A stretch of DNA of 48,735 nucleotides from JAWWPY01 sp964412845 (GTDB lineage Bacteria; Actinomycetota; Actinomycetes; Streptosporangiales; Streptosporangiaceae). Position numbers and translations under genes: made by a program. This document shows positions 8,608 to 15,861 of the stretch, in pieces (position 1 is the stretch's first letter; each line of letters starts with the position of its first letter). Location: assembly GCA_964412845.1 (NCBI GenBank), contig CAYPQM010000025.1, positions 1-48,735 on the forward strand, in the 5' to 3' direction. The notes under the pieces were generated by a model that made no database searches, had not been told where the DNA came from, and saw nothing but the letters and a program-made list of their open reading frames with translations.

Positions 8608-9186
8608 GTGAGGAGCACCGCAGCCATCCCAGCCCCGCGCCAGCGACTCCTGGACGCGGCGGCCGATCTGTTCTACCGGCACGGCATCACAGCGGTCGGG
8701 GTCGATCTGATCAGTCAGGCGGCCGGGGTATCCAAGCGCACGCTCTATCAGCAGTTTGGCAGCAAGGATCAGCTCGTGGCCGATTGCCTGGACGCGCACG
8801 GCCCGGCCGTCATCGCCGCCTACCTGCCAGCTGACGACGACGGATCGCCGCCCAGAGCGAAGATTCTCGCCGTCTTCGAGGCGATGCTCGCCTGGTCGGC
8901 TTCGGACACGTTCCGCGGCTGCCCGTTCGTCAACACGGCCACCGAACTCACCGACCCGGGCCATCCAGCCCGGCAGATCGCGCTCAGCTACAAGCTCCAG
9001 CTACGCGACTACTTCGCGGATCAGGCCCGGCTCGGTGGTGCCATTGACCCGCCATGCCTGGCGGACCAGCTCATGATGGTCTTCGACGGGGCCATCGCCC
9101 AGGTCGTCATGCACGCACCCACTCACCCGCGAGCAGCTATCACAGCGGTGGAGGCACTTCTCGATGCCGCAGCCTCCGGCCATTGA
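8608..9186 (+). CDS. TetR/AcrR-family transcriptional regulator
   Basis: A 192-residue protein with an N-terminal TetR helix-turn-helix at about residues 10-56: QRLLDAAADLFYRHGITAVGVDLI, then AAGVSKRTLYQQFGSKDQLVADCL. The C-terminal ligand domain has no recognised ligand; it contains CPFVNTATEL, a segment common in one group of TetR regulators paired with oxidoreductases. The GTG start at 8608 is the first start in frame with the domain; the nearby ATG at 8603 is out of frame. It is divergent from the SDR, which is the likely target, and probably autoregulated through the 8530-8578 repeat. Confidence 0.88.
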   Translation: MRSTAAIPAPRQRLLDAAADLFYRHGITAVGVDLISQAAGVSKRTLYQQFGSKDQLVADCLDAHGPAVIAAYLPADDDGSPPRAKILAVFEAMLAWSASDTFRGCPFVNTATELTDPGHPARQIALSYKLQLRDYFADQARLGGAIDPPCLADQLMMVFDGAIAQVVMHAPTHPRAAITAVEALLDAAASGH

Positions 9187-9210
9187 TGCCCGGAGAGACC
9201 CGGATCCCGG

Positions 9211-11892
9211 TCAGCTCGTGAGCAACGGGAGCGGCGGGCGGGTGCCGCGGACGGAGCCGCAGACGCCGTCGCTGGCAGTTGCGGCGGCGATGCGATCAGC
9301 GGAAGGGGTTCCGTAGGTGGTCGTGCGCTGGCGCAGCGGCCGGCCGAGCGGACCGGTCATCTCGGCGATCTGGCTGATCGTCTTGTAGGAGCCGTTCTGC
9401 GAGCCGGCCATCCTGCTGATCGTCTCCTCCATCAGGGTGCCGCCCAGATCGTTCACGCCGCCGCTCAGGACGTCCCTGCAGAGGTCCTCGCCCAGTTTGA
9501 CCCAGGAACACTGGATGGAGCCGATCGCGCCGTGCAGCATCAGCCTGGAGACCGCGTGCACGGCACGGTTCTCCCGTCGGGTCGGCCCGGGGCGGGCCAG
9601 CCCGGCCAGGTAGATCGGCGAACTGGCGTGCACGAACGGGAGCAGCACGAATTCGGTGAAGCCGCCGGTGCGCTCCTGGATGCCGCGGATCACCCGCAGG
9701 TGGCCAACCCAGTGCGCGGGGGTGTCCACGTGCCCGTACATCATCGTCGCGGAGGTCGGGATGCCGAGTTCGTGCGCGGTGGTGATGACCTCGATCCAGG
9801 CCGAGGTCGGCAGCTTGCCCTTGGTCAGCACCCAGCGCACGTCGTCGTCAAGGATCTCCGCGGCGGTGCCGGGCAGTGAGCCCACGCCCGCCGCTCTGGC
9901 CCGGGTCAGCCACTCCCGGACCGGCATCCCGGTGCGCGCGGTGCCGTTCATGACTTCCATCGGCGAGAACGCGTGCACGTGCATCTCCGGGCAGCGGCGC
10001 CTGACCTCCGCCGCGATGTCGAAGTACGCCGTGCCAGGCAGGTCCGGGTGGATGCCGCCCTGCATGCAGACCTCGGTCGCGCCTGCCTCCCAGGCTTCCT
10101 GGGCGCGGTCGCCGATCTGCTCCAGGGACAGCGTGTAAGCGTCGGCATCGGTCCGGCGCTGCGCGAACGCGCAGAACCGGCAGCCCGTGTAGCAGACGTT
10201 CGTGAAGTTGATGTTCCGGTTCACCACGTACGTGATGTCGTCGCCGGAGACGTCGCGGCGCAGCGCGTCAGCCAGCGCGGCGAGCGCCTCCAGTTCCGCG
10301 CCGTCGGAGTCGAGCAGGGCGAGCGCGTCGGCGTCCGAGATCCCGCCCGGATCCTTCTCCGCGCTGCGCAGGGCCGCGGCCACCTCGCTGCGCAGCCGGG
10401 CCGGGCCCGCGGCACTGGCGGCGTCAGCGGCACGAGCGGCGGTGGCGGCGGCCCGGTGGCCGGACACCGTGGCGGCGGGCTCGATCCGGGCCCCGACCTC
10501 CGCCCAGTCGCCGTAGACCTCCATGAAATCCTCGCGGCGGTCAGACGTGCGTCCCGTGGTGTCGATCGTGACGTGCAGATCGGTGCGGCCGGCTGCCTCG
10601 CCCCAGCCGCCGTCGGGCTCCTGCCAGGGCAGGCCGGCCGGGATCGCACCGTCGCGGGCCAGCCCGGTGGCCGGGTCGGCGAGCGCGGCCACATGCGCGG
10701 CAAGCCGGGGGTCCAGCCACGGCTCCCGCAGGTAGTCCGGATAGATCGTCAGGCGCTCGCGGAGTGTCATCCCGCCGTCAGCGGTCCGGCGGGCCAGTTC
10801 GTCGATCTGCGGCCAGGGGCGCTCGGGGTTGACGTGATCGGGAGTGAGCGGCGAGACACCGCCCCAGTCATCGATCCCCGCGGACAGGATCAGCCCGAAC
10901 TGGTCGCCGATCAGGTTCGGCGGGGCCTGGATGCGGACAGCCGGGCCGAGGACCAGCCGGGCGACTGCGATCGTCGCGGCCAGGTCGTCCAGGTCCGCGT
11001 CAGGTACCCCGCGCATCTTGGTGTCTGGCTTGGCCCGGAAGTTCTGCACGATGACTTCCTGGATGCCGCCGTACTCCCGGGCCACCTGGCGGATGGCGAA
11101 GATCGACTCGGCTCGCTCGGCGAGCGTCTCGCCGATGCCGATCAGGATCCCCGTGGTGAACGGAACCCCGCAGCGGCCCGCGTCCTCAAGCACCCGCAGC
11201 CGCACCGCGGGGTCCTTGTCCGGGCTGCCGTAATGTGGCGCGCCCTGCTCGGTGAACAGCCGGGCCGCCGTGGTCTCCAGCATCATGCCCATCGACGGCG
11301 CGACCGGCTTGAGCCGCTGGAAGTCCTGCCAGCTCAGCACCCCTGGATTGAGGTGCGGCAGCAGCCCGGTCTCCTCAAGGACCCGGATCGCCATGGCCCG
11401 CACGTACGAGAGCGTGTCGTCGTACCCGTGCGCGTCCAGCCATTCGCGGGCCTGGCCCCAGCGGTCCTCCGGGCGGTCGCCCAGCGTGAAGAGCGCCTCC
11501 TTGCAGCCCAGTTCGGCGCCGCGCCGCGCGATGTCCAGCACCTCGTCCGGGGACAGGTAAGGGCTGTCCAGCCGGCCAGGCACGGTGGCGAAGGTGCAGT
11601 AGCCGCAACGGTCCCGGCAGAGCCTGGTGAGCGGGATGAAGACCTTGCGCGAGTAAGTGATGACGCCGGGGCGCCCCGCTGCGGCCAGGCCCGCGTCCCT
11701 GGTCCGGCCGGCGTGGCCCAGCAACGCCGTGAGGTGCTCACCGCGTGCCTGCAGCAGCGTGGTCGCCTCGCCGTGATCGAGGGGTTTGCCGTCCCTGGCC
11801 CGCGCGAGGGCGCGCCGTAGCGCGTTGTCGGCGGGGATCGACGGGCCTGGCCCGGGGGCCGGCGCTGCGGGGGGGCGCGCGTCAGGGCTCAT
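9211..11892 (-). CDS. fbiC: FO synthase, fused CofG-CofH radical SAM enzyme
   Basis: An 893-residue fusion that makes Fo, the deazaflavin chromophore of F420, from tyrosine and 5-amino-6-ribitylamino-uracil. The CofG half has its radical-SAM cluster motif CRDRCGYC at C92, C96 and C99. The CofH half has CYTGCRFC at about residues 565-572. Conserved words include PNLIGDQFGLILSAGIDDWGG in the first half and EVCMQGGIHPDLPGTAYF and ATMMYGHVDTPAHW in the second. An alanine-rich linker joins the two halves at about residues 470-500. The ATG at 11892 has AGGG upstream. In M. tuberculosis fbiC is, from memory, far from fbiAB; here it is within 3 kb. It appears to be transcribed alone. Confidence 0.96.
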   Translation of the reverse strand: MSPDARPPAAPAPGPGPSIPADNALRRALARARDGKPLDHGEATTLLQARGEHLTALLGHAGRTRDAGLAAAGRPGVITYSRKVFIPLTRLCRDRCGYCTFATVPGRLDSPYLSPDEVLDIARRGAELGCKEALFTLGDRPEDRWGQAREWLDAHGYDDTLSYVRAMAIRVLEETGLLPHLNPGVLSWQDFQRLKPVAPSMGMMLETTAARLFTEQGAPHYGSPDKDPAVRLRVLEDAGRCGVPFTTGILIGIGETLAERAESIFAIRQVAREYGGIQEVIVQNFRAKPDTKMRGVPDADLDDLAATIAVARLVLGPAVRIQAPPNLIGDQFGLILSAGIDDWGGVSPLTPDHVNPERPWPQIDELARRTADGGMTLRERLTIYPDYLREPWLDPRLAAHVAALADPATGLARDGAIPAGLPWQEPDGGWGEAAGRTDLHVTIDTTGRTSDRREDFMEVYGDWAEVGARIEPAATVSGHRAAATAARAADAASAAGPARLRSEVAAALRSAEKDPGGISDADALALLDSDGAELEALAALADALRRDVSGDDITYVVNRNINFTNVCYTGCRFCAFAQRRTDADAYTLSLEQIGDRAQEAWEAGATEVCMQGGIHPDLPGTAYFDIAAEVRRRCPEMHVHAFSPMEVMNGTARTGMPVREWLTRARAAGVGSLPGTAAEILDDDVRWVLTKGKLPTSAWIEVITTAHELGIPTSATMMYGHVDTPAHWVGHLRVIRGIQERTGGFTEFVLLPFVHASSPIYLAGLARPGPTRRENRAVHAVSRLMLHGAIGSIQCSWVKLGEDLCRDVLSGGVNDLGGTLMEETISRMAGSQNGSYKTISQIAEMTGPLGRPLRQRTTTYGTPSADRIAAATASDGVCGSVRGTRPPLPLLTS

Positions 11893-11965
11893 AGCCGCAC
11901 CCTACGTTGCGGGCCCCAGCCCTCGCCGTCCACCCAGTCACTCCCCCGCTCAGTTCGCTCTGCCC

Positions 11966-11991
11966 CCCACCCGGCTGCCCCACCCGGCTGC
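11966..11991. repeat. 13-bp tandem duplication upstream of fbiC
   Basis: CCCACCCGGCTGC occurs twice in direct succession at 11966-11978 and 11979-11991 in the non-coding region upstream of fbiC. The unit is not a multiple of three. Confidence 0.85.
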
Positions 11992-11998
11992 TTCCATG

Positions 11999-12044
11999 AT
12001 CGCGGTGGATCCCCGGTTGTAAATGACCACCTATCAACCGCGAT
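11999..12044. promoter_or_regulatory. Inverted repeats upstream of fbiC
   Basis: ATCGCGGT (11999-12006) and ACCGCGAT (12037-12044) form an 8-bp inverted repeat. GGTTG and CAACC lie inside it in a less GC-rich stretch. This could be a regulator site for fbiC or a weak terminator for the upstream glycosylase gene. No family assignment is possible. Confidence 0.3.
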
Positions 12045-12082
12045 AGCTACCCGGGGCCCGGGGATCTCCCCCCGGGCGCGGG

Positions 12083-13390
12083 CTAGAACTTCCGGTAGTC
12101 GCGGACGCTCATCCTCGGGCCCCGGCGCGGCGGCCGTACGCCGCTGAGTTCCACCAGCCTGGTCGCCCGGTACCGGTGCCCCGCGTACGGCGCCAGCAGC
12201 TCAAGCATCCCTGCGTCGTCCACCTTGTGCCCGGCCAGCGCCCAGCCCACGTCGGCGGGCAGGTGGTAGTCACCCACGGACACCGCGTCGGGGTCGCCGC
12301 AGGCGCGCTGGCGGATCTCGGCGGACGTCCACGGCCCGATACCGGGCAGGGCGCGGAGCCTGCGGTCAGCATCCCCGGGTGGCATCGTCAAGATCTCCTC
12401 AAGCCGCCCGGCAACCCGCGCCGCGTTGGCCACCGTCCGGGCCCGCACCCCTTCAACTCCGGCGCGGTGCCATTCCCACGATGGCATCCGCAGCCAGGTC
12501 CGGGCGGGCGGGAAGACACGCATCCCGTCGGGAGCCGGGCCAGGGGCTGGACCGCCGAACCGCAGCAACAGCAGGCGCCACGCCCGCCAGGCCTCCGCAC
12601 CGACCACTTTCTGCTCCAAGACGGCCGGAACCAGTGCCTCAAGCACCCGGCCCGACCGGCCCACCCGCAACCCTGGATGCCGCGCGGACATCTCGCGCAG
12701 CAACGGATGCGCGGGGTCGAAACCGGCCGGGTCATCGTCGGCCCCGAGCAGACCGGGAACCGACGCGAGCAGCCAGGCCGCACCTGGCCCCCAGGCGGCG
12801 GCGTGGACCAGGGTTCCGCCGGCCGGAGCATCCCCGGCCAGGGCGGAACGCGCGGCAGCCGAGCCCGCGGCAGCCGAGCCCGCGGCAGCCAGACCCGCGA
12901 CAGCCGGACTGGCCTGGATGCGCACGGTTCCGGGGCCATCCGGGGTCAGCGACGTGCGCCACACGCTGCCGTCGGCCGTGCTGCGGAAGGCGGGGTCACC
13001 GGACCCGCGCCGGTGCACGGACAGGATCAGCCGAACGTCAACGGCGAACGGAGCCCGCCACTCCCGGACGGCAGGGGCAGCCGCCGCCGGCACAGTCTCA
13101 GCGGGCGGCACCAAAGCCGGCACCGTCGCACACGGCACGGCAGCACACGGCACGGCAGCAGGCGGCACGGCAGCAGGCGGCACGGNNNNNNNNNNNNNNN
13201 NNNNNNNNNNNNNNNNNNNNNNNNNNNNNNNNNNNNNNNNNNNNNNNNNNNNNNNNNNNNNNNNNNNNNNNNNNNNNNNNNNNNNCGGCACGGCAGCAGG
13301 CGGCACGGCAGCAGGCGGCACGGTGCCGAGGGAGGCGCGGGGAACGCCGCCGCTACCGGCAGGCAGGGCGGCCGCCGCCTCCGCGGACAC
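12083..13390 (-). CDS. HhH-GPD DNA glycosylase (AlkA-like), with repeat-rich N-terminus and an assembly gap
   Basis: The C-terminal half carries the helix-hairpin-helix glycosylase core: VLEQKVVGAEAWRAW, then LRALPGIGPWTSAEIR as the hairpin, and VSVGDYHLPADVGW with the catalytic aspartate. This places it among 3-methyladenine/8-oxoguanine base-excision glycosylases. The conserved N-terminal domain starts near VREWRAPFAVDVRLILS. Before it lies an extension built of AVPPA repeats and broken by 100 Ns; both flanks remain in one frame. A second array (AAAGS-type, about 12851-12910) is inserted inside the N-terminal domain, between TVRIQA and LVHAAAWGPG. The GTG at 13390 has GAGGG upstream and lies 6 bp beyond the manB-like stop, so translation is probably coupled. 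A start downstream of the repeats is possible. Confidence 0.85.
   Translation of the reverse strand: MSAEAAAALPAGSGGVPRASLGTVPPAAVPPAAVPXXXXXXXXXXXXXXXXXXXXXXXXXXXXXXXXXXVPPAAVPPAAVPCAAVPCATVPALVPPAETVPAAAAPAVREWRAPFAVDVRLILSVHRRGSGDPAFRSTADGSVWRTSLTPDGPGTVRIQASPAVAGLAAAGSAAAGSAAARSALAGDAPAGGTLVHAAAWGPGAAWLLASVPGLLGADDDPAGFDPAHPLLREMSARHPGLRVGRSGRVLEALVPAVLEQKVVGAEAWRAWRLLLLRFGGPAPGPAPDGMRVFPPARTWLRMPSWEWHRAGVEGVRARTVANAARVAGRLEEILTMPPGDADRRLRALPGIGPWTSAEIRQRACGDPDAVSVGDYHLPADVGWALAGHKVDDAGMLELLAPYAGHRYRATRLVELSGVRPPRRGPRMSVRDYRKF
12851..12910. repeat. 15-bp in-frame repeats inside the DNA glycosylase
   Basis: CGCGGCAGCCGAGCC occurs exactly at 12851-12865 and 12866-12880. Diverged copies follow at 12881-12895 and 12896-12910. 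The protein gains alanine/glycine/serine pentads at a point where relatives have a short turn. Confidence 0.85.
13125..13325. repeat. 15-bp in-frame minisatellite in the glycosylase N-terminus, including the gap
   Basis: On the plus strand the unit is GGCACGGCAGCAGGC, with variants ending in CACAC toward 13125. On the coding strand it gives AVPPA/AVPCA. At least two full copies lie on each side of the N run. Confidence 0.88.
13186..13285. other. Assembly gap (100 N) in the glycosylase array
   Basis: A 100-N placeholder flanked on both sides by the same repeat word. Both flanks read in one frame with 100 Ns, which is consistent but does not measure the true length. Confidence 0.9.
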
Positions 13391-13396
13391 CGGCCC

Positions 13397-14515
13397 TCAC
13401 GCGTCCGTGGAGAAGCGCACGGAGGTGGGACCGAGCTCCACACCCGGCCAGACCCGCAGCCCAGCGCGCAGTTCGTTGCCGGCGGCGATCCGCGCGCCAT
13501 CCCCGATGACGACCCCGTCCAGGATCACGCCCGCGCCGATCTGCGCGCCGCAGCCGATCACGCTGTCCGTGATCCGCGCGTCCGCCCCGACGCTCACCGC
13601 GTCGAAGAGCACGCTGCCCGTCACCCGCGCGCCTGCGGCGATCACCGAGCCCGCGCCGACCACGGTGCCCCCGGCCACGGTCGCCCCGGCCTGCACCGTC
13701 GCCCCGGCGAGCAGCATCGCCTCGCCGGGGACACCCGCCCCGGCGAGCACCGCAGTGGACCGGAGCCGGCCCAGGACAAGATCGCAGGAGCCCCGGACGA
13801 AAGCCTCCGGGGTGCCCACATCCAGCCAGTACGAGTTGTCCAGGTAACCCTGCACGACGGCGCCCGCGCCGATCAGCGCCGGGAAGGTTTCCCGCTCGAC
13901 GGACGCCACCCGGCCGGCCGGTATCTCGTCAATGACCTGCCGCCGGAACACGTAGCAGCCAGCGTTGATCCGGTTGCTCACCGGGTCAGGCGTCTTCTCA
14001 AGGAACGCGGTTACCCGGCCGGCCGGGTCGGTCGGCACGCAGCCGAACCTGGCTGGATCGGGCACCTCGACCAAGTGCAGCGTGACCGCGGCGTCGGCCT
14101 TGCAATGCAGGTCAAGCTGGGCGCTGAGGTCATGGCCCGACAGGATGTCGCCGTTCAGCACGATGACCGGGCTGTCCGGCCCGCTGCGCAGCCCGGCGGA
14201 GGCGTTGCGGATCGCCCCAGCGGTGCCGAGTGGCTCTTCCTCGTGGACGTAACTGATCTCCAGGCCGAACGCGGTGCCATCGCCGAAGCACTCCGCGAAC
14301 ATCTCGGCCCGGTAGGCGGTGGCGAGGACCACCCGGCTGACCCCGGACGCCGCTGCCCTGGCCAGCTGGTGCGCCAGGAACGGCACACCGGCGGTGGGCA
14401 GCAGCGGTTTGGGGGTTCCGATGGTCAGCGGGCGGAGCCGAGTTCCCTGCCCGCCGACGAGCAGGATCGCCTCCAGCAGCTCCGGTTCGGCCGATGTGTT
14501 TGGACGGATGGACAT
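13397..14515 (-). CDS. manB: Sugar-1-phosphate nucleotidyltransferase, probable mannose-1-phosphate guanylyltransferase
   Basis: A 372-residue protein with the nucleotidyltransferase signature AILLVGGQGTRLRPLT near residue 16 and PKPLLPTAGVPFL after it. VLNGDILSG is the metal-binding aspartate region, followed by VTAFLEKTPDP and NAGCYVFRR. From about residue 260 a left-handed beta-helix of hexapeptide repeats follows (GATVQAGATVAGGTVVGAGSV and onward). This layout matches mycobacterial ManB (Rv3264c), which makes GDP-mannose for cell-envelope mannosylation. The position near fbiAB agrees. It is the middle gene of a likely operon with the GT4 gene 11 bp upstream and the glycosylase 6 bp downstream. 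Substrate specificity is inferred from similarity and synteny. Confidence 0.85.
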   Translation of the reverse strand: MSIRPNTSAEPELLEAILLVGGQGTRLRPLTIGTPKPLLPTAGVPFLAHQLARAAASGVSRVVLATAYRAEMFAECFGDGTAFGLEISYVHEEEPLGTAGAIRNASAGLRSGPDSPVIVLNGDILSGHDLSAQLDLHCKADAAVTLHLVEVPDPARFGCVPTDPAGRVTAFLEKTPDPVSNRINAGCYVFRRQVIDEIPAGRVASVERETFPALIGAGAVVQGYLDNSYWLDVGTPEAFVRGSCDLVLGRLRSTAVLAGAGVPGEAMLLAGATVQAGATVAGGTVVGAGSVIAAGARVTGSVLFDAVSVGADARITDSVIGCGAQIGAGVILDGVVIGDGARIAAGNELRAGLRVWPGVELGPTSVRFSTDA

Positions 14516-14526
14516 GAGGAGGGAGG

Positions 14527-15663
14527 CTACTCCGCTCCTTGCGCCGCCGCACGCTGGTAGGACGCCATATGGGCTTCCGCTGACGCGGCCCAGGTGAATT
14601 CCTGGGACCTGTCGTATCCAGCCGCGCCGAGCGCCTGCCTGCGCGGCTCGTCGTCAAGCAGGCCGCGCAGCGCGACCCGGATGCTGTCGCAGTCCGGCTC
14701 GGTGTACGCGACAGCGTCACCACCCACCTCCGGCAGGGACGTCCGGTGCGTGGTGAGGACCGGCGCTCCGCACGCCATTGCCTCCAGCACGGGCAGCCCG
14801 AAACCCTCGCCGCGGCTCGGGAAGGCCACCACGAGCGCCCCGCCCAGGTAGCCGGGAAGATCGCTGAACCGCAGGTACCCGGGGCGGACCAGGCGCAGGT
14901 GCGCGGGCACCGCCGCGACCGCATGATCCACTTCCTCGCTCCAGCCGCTGCCGCCACCCAGCACCAGCGCGGGCGGATCGGGCAGGTCCGCGACGGCCGC
15001 AGCCCAGCCGGTGATCAGGTCAGGAACGTTCTTGCGCGGCTCAAGCGCGCCGAGATAGGCCACGTACGACTTGCCGTGCAGGCCAAGGCGGTCGGAGATC
15101 TGGCGGACCTGTTCCGGGCTCGGCCGGTGGAAGGGCGCGTGGTCGACCCCGTGGTAGGCGACATCGATCCGGGTGGGATCAGCGTCGAGTACCCGCACCA
15201 GTTCGTCCCTGGTGGCCTTGGACGGCACGATCAGCCGGGTCGCGCGCCGGGCCGAGGTGCGGATGGCCGACTTGAAAAACGTCGCGGTGACCGGGTTGTG
15301 CGCATCGGGTTCGGTGAAATACGTCAAGTCGTGGATGGTCACCACGGTCGGCATGCCCGGGCGCAGCGGCATCGAGTAGTGCGGAGCGTGAATCACGTTA
15401 GCGCTCACCTGCTGCGCTACCAGCGGCAATCCGGTCTGTTCCCAGGCCAGCCTGGCTGGCCGGTGCGCGATCGCGGTGGGTCCCGCGACGACGCGCGCGC
15501 CAGGCACCAGCCTGCCGTACCGTTCTTCGTCGGCACGCTGGCACGCCACTGCCAGATCGGCACCCGCCGCTTCAAGGGCAATCACCAGCCCGTCGACGTA
15601 GCGGCCAAGGGCGCCGCGGTCCGCCGGCACGGCGGTCGCGTCGACTAGCACACGAGGCGCCAC
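14527..15663 (-). CDS. GT4-family glycosyltransferase (mannosyltransferase-like)
   Basis: About 378 residues from the GTG at 15663, which is preceded by GGGAAGGGAG and begins APRVLVDATAVPADRGALGRYVDGL. The open frame extends upstream to 15789, but that part does not resemble the family. GT-B hallmarks are IHAPHYSMPLR, IHDLTYFTEPDAHN, LGALEPRKNVPDLI, and the nucleotide-sugar site FPSRGEGFGLPVLEAMACGAPVLTT. The neighbouring nucleotidyltransferase would supply its donor, which suggests a mannosyl- or related transfer at the cytoplasmic face of the membrane. The acceptor is unknown. Confidence 0.88.
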   Translation of the reverse strand: MAPRVLVDATAVPADRGALGRYVDGLVIALEAAGADLAVACQRADEERYGRLVPGARVVAGPTAIAHRPARLAWEQTGLPLVAQQVSANVIHAPHYSMPLRPGMPTVVTIHDLTYFTEPDAHNPVTATFFKSAIRTSARRATRLIVPSKATRDELVRVLDADPTRIDVAYHGVDHAPFHRPSPEQVRQISDRLGLHGKSYVAYLGALEPRKNVPDLITGWAAAVADLPDPPALVLGGGSGWSEEVDHAVAAVPAHLRLVRPGYLRFSDLPGYLGGALVVAFPSRGEGFGLPVLEAMACGAPVLTTHRTSLPEVGGDAVAYTEPDCDSIRVALRGLLDDEPRRQALGAAGYDRSQEFTWAASAEAHMASYQRAAAQGAE

Positions 15664-15861
15664 AACCAGTCTCGCTCCCTTCCCCGGAAGTCCGGGTCTG
15701 AGGCAGGCAGATATCTCACAAAGCCAGCATTCCCGCGAATGTCCCGTCACGACCGAGCGTACGCCCTCCGCCGACCTGCCGAAGAGCATCGAGGCTCATG
15801 TCTCAGGCCGCGGTACGGCCAAATCCTGGGCCAGGTGACGGGCCGAAATACGGGCGTAAAA

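Noticed and set aside
9973..11820. A 615-codon open frame antisense to fbiC
   Set aside because: It is the complement of a gene with clear radical-SAM motifs. Long antisense frames are expected at this GC content, and its translation shows no motif.
12176..14560. A 794-codon plus-strand frame across the glycosylase and manB-type genes
   Set aside because: It crosses the N gap and is antisense to two recognisable genes in a tight operon.
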